From an uncultured Alphaproteobacteria bacterium (GTDB taxonomy: Bacteria > Pseudomonadota > Alphaproteobacteria > RF32 > CAG-239): DNA of 38,553 nucleotides. Of the stretch, positions 15,762 to 23,599 are shown one piece after another. The stretch is taken from positions 1-38,553 of the forward strand of contig CALXUM010000016.1 of the NCBI GenBank assembly GCA_944391685.1, written 5' to 3'. A model generated the notes under the pieces. That model was not told the DNA's origin, did no database searches, and worked only from the letters and a program-made list of their open reading frames with translations. Within the stretch, counting starts at the first letter, position 1; every line of letters begins with the position of its first letter. The translations under genes were made by a program, and so were the position numbers.

Positions 15762-16049
15762 CTATGCTGCGTGGGTAGCATCCCATTCATCCAAACGCTT
15801 TTCCAGTAACTTAATTTTATTTGCCTTGTAGTTCTCTACTTTGGACCAGATATTATAATTTTCTTTTAATTGTTCGAGCATTATTTCAACATCGGCAGTT
15901 TCTTCTATAATTGCATCAATATTGTCTTTTTTGCGGCTTATATTTTTTAATATTTCTTTCATCAGCTCAGACATTTCTTCAACAACCATAAGCATTTGCG
16001 GTTGCTCTCCCCAAGTTTGTAATGCTCTTTTCAAAACCGGATTTATCAT
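15762..16049 (-). CDS. MazG-like all-alpha NTP pyrophosphatase-type protein
   Basis: The 95-residue protein carries the two metal-binding motifs of the MazG/dUTPase-2 superfamily: EEMSELMKE in one helix and EETADVEIML in a second, as in enzymes that convert abnormal nucleoside triphosphates to monophosphates. The substrate cannot be read from sequence. It is inserted between sufB (1 base) and sufC (6 bases), an unusual place inside an otherwise canonical suf operon, and must be co-transcribed. A house-cleaning role tied to oxidative damage would fit but is inference. Confidence 0.85.
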   Translation of the reverse strand: MINPVLKRALQTWGEQPQMLMVVEEMSELMKEILKNISRKKDNIDAIIEETADVEIMLEQLKENYNIWSKVENYKANKIKLLEKRLDEWDATHAA

Positions 16050-16050
16050 T

Positions 16051-17496
16051 TTAACCTACGCTCCCTTCTAAGCTGATATTAATTAATTTTGCGGCCTCAA
16101 TGGCGAACTCCATCGGCAAATGTTGCATAACCTCTTTGCAAAAACCATTTACTATAAGGCTTACAGCATCTTCTTCGCCGATACCGCGTTGCTGACAATA
16201 AAATAATTGCTCATCGCTGATTTTTGAGGTGGTAGCCTCGTGCTCTAAAACCGCTGTTTTGTTGCGATTTTCAATATACGGCACGGTGTGTGAGCCACAA
16301 TTTGAACCTATTAAAAGGCTGTCACACTGCGAATAATTACGAGCGTTACGTGCCCCGGGGGCAACTCTTACCAAACCGCGATAAGTTTGATTAGAGAAAC
16401 CTGCCGAAATTCCTTTGGATATAATTTTTGATGAGGTGTTTTTTCCGATATGAATCATTTTGGTACCGGTATCTGCCTGTTGATGATTGTTGGTGATTGC
16501 TACCGAATAAAACTCACCAACCGAATTATCTCCCTGCAAAACACATGACGGATATTTCCAGGTTACGGCAGAACCTGTCTCAACCTGCGTCCAGGAAACT
16601 TTGGAATTTTCACCACGGCAGGCTGCTCTTTTGGTAACAAAGTTATAAACTCCGCCTTTGCCGTCTTTGTCTCCGGGATACCAGTTTTGAACGGTGGAAT
16701 ATTTGACCTCTGCATTTTTCAGAACAACAATTTCAACTATGGCGGCATGAAGTTGATTTTCATCCCTTTGCGGAGCGGTACAACCTTCCAAGTAAGACAC
16801 ATAACTATCATCATCGGCAATAATCAGTGTGCGTTCAAATTGACCGGTGTTTTGAGCATTGATGCGAAAATAGGTTGAAAGCTCCATGGGACAACGAATC
16901 CCTTTGGGAATATAAACAAAAGATCCGTCAGTAAAAACAGCGGAATTAAGGCAGGCAAAGAAATTGTCCGTATATGGCACTACCGAACCCAAATATTGAC
17001 GAACCAACTCAGGATGCTCTTTTACCGCTTCGGAAATAGAGCAGAAAATAACGCCTTGTTCAGCAAGCTTAGCTCGATATGTGGTGGCAACAGAAACACT
17101 GTCAAAAACAGCGTCTACGGCGACAACTCCGGCCAAAGCTTCCTGCTCTTTAAGCGGTATGCCTAATTTTTCATAAGTCTTGATAAGCTCAGGGTCAACC
17201 TCATCCAAGCTTTGAGGGCGAACTTTTTGTTTTGGTGCCGAATAATAACACAAATCCTGATAATCTATCTTATCATATTTAAGTTTGGCCCAGGTTGGTT
17301 CTTTCATTCCCTGCCAAAACTCAAATGCTTTAAGACGAAAATCAAGCAACCATTCAGGCTCACCTTTCTTTGTTGAAATAAGACGTATAATGTCCTCATT
17401 CAAGCCTTTGGGTGCAGAATCAGCCTCAATATCGGTAGTAAAACCGTATTTGTATTTATCGCCGCTTTCATCGATTATGTTATCTAGTTTATTCAT
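16051..17496 (-). CDS. sufB: SufB, Fe-S scaffold subunit
   Basis: SufB is the cluster-bearing core of the SufBC2D scaffold. Highly conserved blocks are visible: the N-terminal [17 protein letters not shown], the central [20 protein letters not shown], and the C-terminal [21 protein letters not shown]. The frame extends upstream to 17595, but I chose the ATG at 17496 (481 aa) because AGGA precedes it and MNKLDNII begins the family-like region; the 33 extra residues look non-conserved. It is the first gene of the leftward suf operon. The promoter must lie in 17497-17614, a region shared with the divergent PAS gene. No iscR-like regulator is adjacent. Confidence 0.95.
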   Translation of the reverse strand: MNKLDNIIDESGDKYKYGFTTDIEADSAPKGLNEDIIRLISTKKGEPEWLLDFRLKAFEFWQGMKEPTWAKLKYDKIDYQDLCYYSAPKQKVRPQSLDEVDPELIKTYEKLGIPLKEQEALAGVVAVDAVFDSVSVATTYRAKLAEQGVIFCSISEAVKEHPELVRQYLGSVVPYTDNFFACLNSAVFTDGSFVYIPKGIRCPMELSTYFRINAQNTGQFERTLIIADDDSYVSYLEGCTAPQRDENQLHAAIVEIVVLKNAEVKYSTVQNWYPGDKDGKGGVYNFVTKRAACRGENSKVSWTQVETGSAVTWKYPSCVLQGDNSVGEFYSVAITNNHQQADTGTKMIHIGKNTSSKIISKGISAGFSNQTYRGLVRVAPGARNARNYSQCDSLLIGSNCGSHTVPYIENRNKTAVLEHEATTSKISDEQLFYCQQRGIGEEDAVSLIVNGFCKEVMQHLPMEFAIEAAKLINISLEGSVG

Positions 17497-17614
17497 CTTT
17501 TTTTCCTGCCATAAACCTAGTGTTTTTTTTGCAAAAAAGCAACCTCTATTTAACGAATATTTAGCTTTTAGACGTTTATGCTTATAAGATGACAATAAAT
17601 TTTATGGTGAGATA

Positions 17615-18649
17615 ATGATGGCTATTGCTTGTGTTACTTTGTTTTTGGCTGTTTTATTGTTGATTGCTTATATTCTATTATTGCGAAACAAACTAAAACA
17701 AACCAGTCGCAACCTTAAAGAATTGATAAAAGAAAATGACCATCAACAAAGCAACCCTCAAGCAACAAGTGGTGATATTTATTTTAAAATAGATCGTAAT
17801 TTTATCATTACCTTTATTAGCGAATCGGGAGCAGATATTTTAGGTTACTCTCCAGAAGAATTAATCGGCAAACCTGTTTTGGGAACATTATTTGAAGATA
17901 AAAAGGGTAACCAAGAAACTCTGACCCTTACTTTAAACAAAATGAGTAAGCACCAATCAACCATTAATACTCAAGTTATTTTGATAAAAAGTAATTCACA
18001 AAAACAGCTCATGCTTTGCCGCGAGAGGCCTATATTGAATGAAATTCTTGAGTGTGAAGGTATTAGTTTTTTATGTAAAGATATTTCTGAAGCCAGGGCT
18101 TGGCAAGAAAATTTATCTGAATTTCAGGAGAGAGATATTTTTACCAATACACTAAATGAAAAGACTATTCTTGAACGCTTTGAGCACGACTTTACATTAG
18201 CCAAACGTTATAACAAAAAGTTCTCCTGCGTGGTGGTTGAGCTGAAAGATGTATATGATTTTATCAGCAAAGGAATCGACTTTGAGACCGCCGATAAAAT
18301 GCTAAAAGTGGTGAGTGATGTTTGTTTTGCCAACCTAACCCCCAATGCCCATATCGGCAGAGTTGACAAGACTAAATTGGTTATGGTTTTGAACGGAACA
18401 AACAGGGATAAAGCTAAAGCAATTGCCGCTAAGATTTTACATGAAGCGGTAACAAAAATTAAAACTTTACGAGTTGATGAGTATAATGCTCAAATGATTG
18501 TAGTTTCTTATACCAATCGCAAAAATTTTAATGACACTTATGACGGAATGTGGGCAAGACTGCGTCGCCACATTAAAACAGCTCTCAAACGCAGAGAATA
18601 CGGTGTGGTTTCTTCCGATAGCCGCGGCAATATTTTGGAACCCAAGTAA
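17615..18649 (+). CDS. Membrane-anchored PAS protein with degenerate GGDEF domain
   Basis: Residues 3-23 form one transmembrane helix. A PAS domain follows at about 53-160 (FISESGADILGYSPEELIGKPVL is typical). Residues 172-330 have the GGDEF fold: the opening FTNTLNEKTILERFEHDFTLAKRY resembles the family's start, and KKFSCVVVELKDVYDF its first strand. The signature after the conserved Arg (R249-V250) reads DKTKL instead of GGDEF, so cyclic-di-GMP synthesis is not expected. It may be a receptor or scaffold sensing a signal through PAS. Transcribed divergently from sufB and followed by the NlpD-like gene 66 bases on. Confidence 0.85.
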   Translation: MMAIACVTLFLAVLLLIAYILLLRNKLKQTSRNLKELIKENDHQQSNPQATSGDIYFKIDRNFIITFISESGADILGYSPEELIGKPVLGTLFEDKKGNQETLTLTLNKMSKHQSTINTQVILIKSNSQKQLMLCRERPILNEILECEGISFLCKDISEARAWQENLSEFQERDIFTNTLNEKTILERFEHDFTLAKRYNKKFSCVVVELKDVYDFISKGIDFETADKMLKVVSDVCFANLTPNAHIGRVDKTKLVMVLNGTNRDKAKAIAAKILHEAVTKIKTLRVDEYNAQMIVVSYTNRKNFNDTYDGMWARLRRHIKTALKRREYGVVSSDSRGNILEPK

Positions 18650-18715
18650 TAAAATATTAATTACTGCGTGTTAATTTATAAACTGCTATAGTTTTAACTT
18701 TAGAGAAAGTTTTTT

Positions 18716-19603
18716 ATGTTCAAAAAACGGCTAATATGGTTGTTGTTTTGTTTGTTTGCTGTAAATGGATGCATCAGCGACAATCGTGTCCGTTTGTTTA
18801 ATTATGATTTAGGCAGTTTTTGGGGAAGTTCAACTCCGGATTATGTTACCGTAAAAAAAGGAGACACTCTTTACAGTATTTCCAGACGATATAATGTTCC
18901 AATCCGTGATATGATTGAGGCTAATAATCTGCGTCCTCCATATACTCTAAATATCGGACGAGTATTAAAAATGCCTGATGCCAAATATCATATAGTTAAA
19001 AAGGGAGATACCTTATATAGTATATCGAAAAGATATAATGTGGACATGAACTCTTTAAGCAAAGCCAACGATATTGATGCTCCTTATTCTTTACGGATAG
19101 GTCAAAAACTTTTATTGCCGGGTTCTGTAGTTAGCAAGCCAACCGCAACACATTATGTTTCGAACTCAAGTTACAAAAAATCCTCTTCAACCCAAAAGAG
19201 CGTCAGTTACTCAACTCCGGTAAAAAAACGTAATTCAAAATTTATGTGGCCGGTTAAAGGAACGGTAATTTCTAAATTCGGACCTATTGCCAAAGGACGC
19301 AACAATGACGGAATTAATATTAAAGCACCTCTCGGCACTGCCGTAAAAGCTGCCGATGCCGGAACGGTGGCTTATGCCGGTAATGAGCTTAAAGGTTTCG
19401 GCAACCTTATCTTAATCAAACACAGCGGAGGCTGGATGACCGCTTATGCTCATAATGACAGGCTTTTGGTCAAAAAGGGGCAAAAAGTTCGTAAAGGTGA
19501 AAAAATATCCACCGTTGGTTCAACAGGCGGAGTGAGTACTCCACAACTGCACTTTGAAATACGTGCAGGCAAAAAAGCGGTTAACCCTTTGTCTTATCTT
19601 TAA
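18716..19603 (+). CDS. nlpD: NlpD-like lipoprotein: two LysM domains and a degenerate M23 (LytM) domain
   Basis: The protein begins with a lipoprotein signal ending FAVNGC (lipidated Cys19). Two LysM peptidoglycan-binding repeats follow at 43-86 and 91-134 (VKKGDTLYSIS in both), then a linker and a LytM/M23 domain at 178-295. The zinc ligands are lost: the HxxxD pair is N197/N201 (NDGIN), and the first His of HxH is Gln277 (QLHFE). That pattern is known from NlpD and EnvC, which have no hydrolase activity but activate periplasmic amidases during septum splitting. The spacing and GNLILIKH and AYAHND segments closely resemble E. coli NlpD. No amidase or rpoS neighbour is visible. Confidence 0.92.
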   Translation: MFKKRLIWLLFCLFAVNGCISDNRVRLFNYDLGSFWGSSTPDYVTVKKGDTLYSISRRYNVPIRDMIEANNLRPPYTLNIGRVLKMPDAKYHIVKKGDTLYSISKRYNVDMNSLSKANDIDAPYSLRIGQKLLLPGSVVSKPTATHYVSNSSYKKSSSTQKSVSYSTPVKKRNSKFMWPVKGTVISKFGPIAKGRNNDGINIKAPLGTAVKAADAGTVAYAGNELKGFGNLILIKHSGGWMTAYAHNDRLLVKKGQKVRKGEKISTVGSTGGVSTPQLHFEIRAGKKAVNPLSYL

Positions 19604-19707
19604 CATACCAAAATAAAAAAATACTTGTGAACTAATAAAATTTGCCCTATATAAGCTAAAGAAACTTATATAGAATATTAATCGATTGTATTTTTAAGGA
19701 GAATAAT

Positions 19708-20097
19708 ATGTTTGTAAGTCCAGCGTTTGCTCAAGCAAGTGATGCTGTTTCCCAAAGCAGTACTTTTGGTGTGGTTATTCAGCTGTTGGCAATTTTTGCT
19801 ATTTTTTATTTTTTGCTGATACGTCCGCAACAAAAAAGAATCAAACAGCATGAGGCTTTGCTCGCTACCATCAAAAAAGGCGATAGAATTGTTACCGGAG
19901 GCGGAATCTACGGAAAAGTTACCGATGCATCTGATCCGATTGAATTGAGTGTTGAAATTGCCAACGGAATCGTAGTAAAAATTAATCGTGGGATGGTTCG
20001 TGATATTGCAAACCCACAAACAAACCAACCTGTTAAGGCAGAAGTAAAAAAAGATGTGAAGAAAAAAGCTGCCAACACAAATAAATCCAAAAAATAA
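19708..20097 (+). CDS. yajC: YajC, Sec translocon accessory subunit
   Basis: YajC is a small inner-membrane protein that joins SecDF at the SecYEG translocon. One transmembrane helix is at about residues 20-43, followed by the family signature LIRPQQKRIKQHEALL and GDRIVTGGGIYGKV. 129 aa is slightly long because of a Lys-rich C-terminal tail. AAGGAG precedes the ATG. secD follows 11 bases later. Confidence 0.95.
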   Translation: MFVSPAFAQASDAVSQSSTFGVVIQLLAIFAIFYFLLIRPQQKRIKQHEALLATIKKGDRIVTGGGIYGKVTDASDPIELSVEIANGIVVKINRGMVRDIANPQTNQPVKAEVKKDVKKKAANTNKSKK

Positions 20098-20108
20098 GGG
20101 AAAATAAA

Positions 20109-21653
20109 ATGTACAAACTTTCTAAATCCCGTGTGATGATTATTCTGGCCATCTGTGTGGTTGGTATATTCTTCGCCATTCCTAATGTTATAGGTAATAA
20201 AGATGCTTTGCCATCATGGTGGCAGCCGGTTAATTTGGGACTTGATTTGCAAGGCGGGTCTAACCTTTTATTGGAAGTTAAGATTGATGATGTTGTAAAA
20301 GAAAGAATGGCATCAATTGAAGATTCTGCTCGTCAGCTGTTGCGTGAAAACAGAATACGTTATAAAAAGTTGACCGCAGGAGATACATCCGTTTCAGTTA
20401 AAATTGACAACATTTCCTCTCGTAATAAAGCGGCAAATCTCTTCAAAAATATTGATTCAGGTATTGAAGTTGTTGAAGATGACGACGGCACGCTAGAAAT
20501 CAAATATTCTGATGTGGAAATGAATAAACTGAAAATGAGAGTTGTTGAACAATCAATTGAAATAGTTCGCCGTCGTATTGATGAGCTGGGAACCAAAGAA
20601 CCGGTTATTCAAAGTCAGGGAAGCGACAGAATCGTGGTTCAATTACCAGGTTTACAAAACCCGGAATATGTTAAGACTTTGCTCGGCAAAACGGCTAAAA
20701 TGTCTTTTCATTTGGTTGACAGCCGTTCAACCGCATCAGAGGCTAAGAGAGGAAAACTTGCAGCTTCTTCAAAACTTGCCCAGGGAAGTGCCGGTGAATA
20801 TTATGTAATCAGCCGTAAACCTGTTATCAGCGGAGAGAACTTGGTTGATGCTCAACCTTCTTTCCAGGAAGGAGAACCGGTTGTAAGTTTCAAATTTAAT
20901 TCTTTGGGCGGTAAAAAATTCGGTGAAGTTACCAAAGAAAACATCGGCGAACGTTTAGCCATTGTTTTGGATAATGAAGTAATTTCTGCTCCGACAATTC
21001 AAAGTGCTATTTTGGGCGGAAGCGGCATTATCAGCGGAAACTTTACGGTTAAATCGGCTAATGATTTAGCCTTGTTGTTACGTTCCGGTGCTTTGCCTGC
21101 TCCTTTGGAGGTTTTGGAAGAAAGAACCGTTGGTGCCGGATTGGGTGCTGATTCTATTAAAGCCGGCGTTATTGCATCAATAATCGGTTTGATTGCCATT
21201 GTTGTATTTATGGTTGCCGCTTATGGTTTGTTTGGCGTATTTACAACTGTTGCCGTATTTATGAACCTGTTTTTGATGCTCGGAATTTTGAGCTTTATGG
21301 GAGCAACTTTAACCCTGCCCGGAATTGCCGGTATCATCTTAACAATCGGTATGGCTGTTGATGCCAATGTACTGATTTTTGAAAGAATGCGGGAAGAAGT
21401 TAAAAACGGTCGCTCAACAAAAGACGCCGCAGAAGCAGGTTTTACCGAGGCTTGGACTACTATTTTGGATTCTAACCTGACCACTTTGGTTGCGGCTTTT
21501 GTTTTGTTCTATTTCGGAACCGGACCAGTAAGAGGTTTTGCGGTTACATTGGCCGTTGGTATTGCTACATCAATGTTTACATCCGTAACCGTTACAAGAC
21601 TGATTATTACAAGCTGGTTGCAAAAATATAAGCCAACCAAGCTGCCTATCTAA
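20109..21653 (+). CDS. secD: SecD, protein translocase subunit
   Basis: With SecF it uses the proton-motive force to help exported proteins leave the Sec channel on the periplasmic side. The family motif LGLDLQGGSNLLLEV follows the first transmembrane helix (residues 9-25). The periplasmic P1 region runs to about residue 330, and five further helices end the protein. MAVDANVLIFERMREE in transmembrane helix 4-5 is conserved in SecD/RND proteins. 514 aa is typical of alphaproteobacterial SecD. Part of yajC-secD-secF. Confidence 0.96.
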   Translation: MYKLSKSRVMIILAICVVGIFFAIPNVIGNKDALPSWWQPVNLGLDLQGGSNLLLEVKIDDVVKERMASIEDSARQLLRENRIRYKKLTAGDTSVSVKIDNISSRNKAANLFKNIDSGIEVVEDDDGTLEIKYSDVEMNKLKMRVVEQSIEIVRRRIDELGTKEPVIQSQGSDRIVVQLPGLQNPEYVKTLLGKTAKMSFHLVDSRSTASEAKRGKLAASSKLAQGSAGEYYVISRKPVISGENLVDAQPSFQEGEPVVSFKFNSLGGKKFGEVTKENIGERLAIVLDNEVISAPTIQSAILGGSGIISGNFTVKSANDLALLLRSGALPAPLEVLEERTVGAGLGADSIKAGVIASIIGLIAIVVFMVAAYGLFGVFTTVAVFMNLFLMLGILSFMGATLTLPGIAGIILTIGMAVDANVLIFERMREEVKNGRSTKDAAEAGFTEAWTTILDSNLTTLVAAFVLFYFGTGPVRGFAVTLAVGIATSMFTSVTVTRLIITSWLQKYKPTKLPI

Positions 21654-21670
21654 AAATAAGGATAAAAAAA

Positions 21671-22609
21671 ATGATGAAAATTTTTAAATGGGTAACCAAA
21701 GATACAAATATTGATTTCTTAAAAGCAACAAAAATGACTTATGTTGTATCAAGCTTGTTGCTTATCTTTGCGATTGCCAGTATCGCCATTAAAGGGTTTA
21801 ACTACGGAATTGATTTTTCCGGCGGTATTTTGATGGAGTTAAAAGCTCAAGATAAAATTGATTTAGAGGCATTGCGTAAACAACTCGGTGAAGTTGCTTT
21901 AGATGAAATCAACTTGCAAACCATCGGTGAAACCGGTGATGAAGTTGTTTTGCGTGCTCAAGCCAAAGATATGACGGAAAAAGAGCAAATGGCTGCCGTT
22001 AATGAAATCAAGAAAGTTCTGGGAAACGAATATGAATATCGCAGAACAGAATTGGTTGGACCTCAAGTCGGCGGCGAACTAAAAAAAGACGGTCTAATTG
22101 CTTCAATTATTGCGGTATTGGCAATTTCTGCCTATATATGGTTTAGATTTGAGTGGCAGTTTGCATTGGGTGCAATGATTGCTTTAGTGCATGATATTTT
22201 AATTACTGCCGGATTGTTGTCTTTCTTCGGGCTTGATTTCAGTCTGACTACGGTTGCAGCTATTTTAACTTTGGCCGGATATTCGGTTAATGATAAGGTG
22301 GTTACGTTTGACCGTATCAGAGAAAATTTGCGTAAGTTTAAGAAAATGCCGCAATATGAATTAATTAACAAAAGTATTAACGACATTTTGTCACGTACTA
22401 TTTTGACCGGACTGACAACAATGTTTGCCTCTTTGGCTTTATTCATTTGGGGCGGGGATACTTTGCGTAGCTTTTCGTTTACAATCTTGTGGGGTGTGGT
22501 TGTGGGCACATATTCTTCGGTTTATGTGGCTGCAGTATTCCTTAATATGTTTGATTTGCGAAAAGCACAAGAAGAAAAAGTTATCAATCCTTTTGGTAAT
22601 GTTGAATAA
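21671..22609 (+). CDS. secF: SecF, protein translocase subunit
   Basis: Partner of SecD. The first transmembrane helix is followed by GFNYGIDFSGGILMEL, the SecF signature, then a short periplasmic domain and five more helices containing LAGYSVNDKVVTFDRIRE. 312 aa is standard. Two adjacent ATG codons (21671 and 21674) are possible starts behind AAGGAT. A terminator follows directly, ending the yajC-secD-secF operon. Confidence 0.96.
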   Translation: MMKIFKWVTKDTNIDFLKATKMTYVVSSLLLIFAIASIAIKGFNYGIDFSGGILMELKAQDKIDLEALRKQLGEVALDEINLQTIGETGDEVVLRAQAKDMTEKEQMAAVNEIKKVLGNEYEYRRTELVGPQVGGELKKDGLIASIIAVLAISAYIWFRFEWQFALGAMIALVHDILITAGLLSFFGLDFSLTTVAAILTLAGYSVNDKVVTFDRIRENLRKFKKMPQYELINKSINDILSRTILTGLTTMFASLALFIWGGDTLRSFSFTILWGVVVGTYSSVYVAAVFLNMFDLRKAQEEKVINPFGNVE

Positions 22610-22615
22610 AACTTT

Positions 22616-22646
22616 AAGCCCCTCTCCCGAAGAGGGGCTTTTTTAT
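22616..22646 (+). terminator. Intrinsic terminator after secF
   Basis: AAGCCCCTCT (22616-22625) pairs perfectly with AGAGGGGCTT (22631-22640) around CCCGA, followed by more T. It lies 7 bases after the secF stop. Confidence 0.92.
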
Positions 22647-22728
22647 AACTTGTTATTACTATATTACCCTTTATTAAACATTCTTAGTTTATAATCTTTA
22701 TAAATTTTATTTTATAAGGATTAGCAAA

Positions 22729-23475
22729 ATGGCAAAAATTTCTTGGAAACCGGGAACGATGTTGTTCCCTTTACCTCCGGTGATGGTTACTTGCGGGACA
22801 ATGGAGAAACCTAACGTTTTAACCATTGCTTGGACCGGAATTGTCAACTCCGAACCACCGCTCACATATATTTCGGTGCGACCAAGCAGACATTCTTATA
22901 ACATCATAAAAGAAGCAAAAGAATTTGTTATCAATATCTCGACTTTAGAATTAGCCAAAGCTTGTGACTATTGTGGAGTAAAATCTGGTAAAAACACCGA
23001 TAAATTCAAAGACATGAATTTGGAAATCGAGCCTTGTGAAAAAGTGAAAGCTCCGATGCTGAAAAAGGCTCCGCTATCTTTGGAATGCAAGGTTAAAGAA
23101 ATTACTCATTTTGAAACCCATGATATGTTTTTGGCCGAAATTGTTAATGTTAATGTTGATGACAGGTTTTTGGAAGAAGACGGCAGACTGGCCTTGGAAA
23201 AAGCCGGACTTTTAGCTTTCGTGCACGGAAGGTATTATACTTTGGGTCGCGACTTAGGAGCTTTTGGTTTTTCGGTTGATAAGACCAAAGAAAACAAAAC
23301 CAAACCCCGTAAATCAAAATTTTGGGATATTGTTAAAATGGAAAACAAGATCAAAGACGGAACTTTGAAAATAAAGCAACGTAAAAAACACCATCCGTCG
23401 TTGGATAAATCACTTTCAACAAAAAAAACTAAACCTAAATTCTCAAAAAAATTTAATAAAGCAACTAAAAAATAA
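22729..23475 (+). CDS. Flavin reductase-like (flavoredoxin-type) FMN-binding protein with basic tail
   Basis: The first ~180 residues match the flavin reductase-like / flavoredoxin family: PLPPVMVTCGTMEKPNVLTIAWTG near the N-terminus, ISVRPSRHSYNII, then EFVINIST, segments that bind FMN in these proteins. Substrate or redox partner cannot be read from sequence. CDYCGVKSGKNTDKF is also typical of the group. The C-terminal 60-70 residues are an extra, strongly basic extension (KTKPRKSKF, then many KK pairs), probably disordered and possibly nucleic-acid or membrane binding. GGATTAG precedes the ATG. It stands alone between secF and the large coiled-coil gene. Confidence 0.88.
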   Translation: MAKISWKPGTMLFPLPPVMVTCGTMEKPNVLTIAWTGIVNSEPPLTYISVRPSRHSYNIIKEAKEFVINISTLELAKACDYCGVKSGKNTDKFKDMNLEIEPCEKVKAPMLKKAPLSLECKVKEITHFETHDMFLAEIVNVNVDDRFLEEDGRLALEKAGLLAFVHGRYYTLGRDLGAFGFSVDKTKENKTKPRKSKFWDIVKMENKIKDGTLKIKQRKKHHPSLDKSLSTKKTKPKFSKKFNKATKK

Positions 23476-23599
23476 CTTCCATTCATCAAAACTGAGGCTT
23501 TGTTACGCTTTTATTAAATCTTAAAAAATCGAAAGCTTATTAATTGATTGTTAGGGATAAATAACGTATAATTATTTTATAATTAACGGAGATATTACC

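Noticed and set aside
17497..17595. 33-residue N-terminal extension of SufB
   Set aside because: It lacks a ribosome binding site and resemblance to the family, whereas the ATG at 17496 has AGGA upstream and begins the conserved region.
18716..19603. Active M23 lysostaphin-type endopeptidase
   Set aside because: The HxxxD and HxH zinc ligands are replaced by N197, N201 and Q277, so hydrolase activity is not expected.
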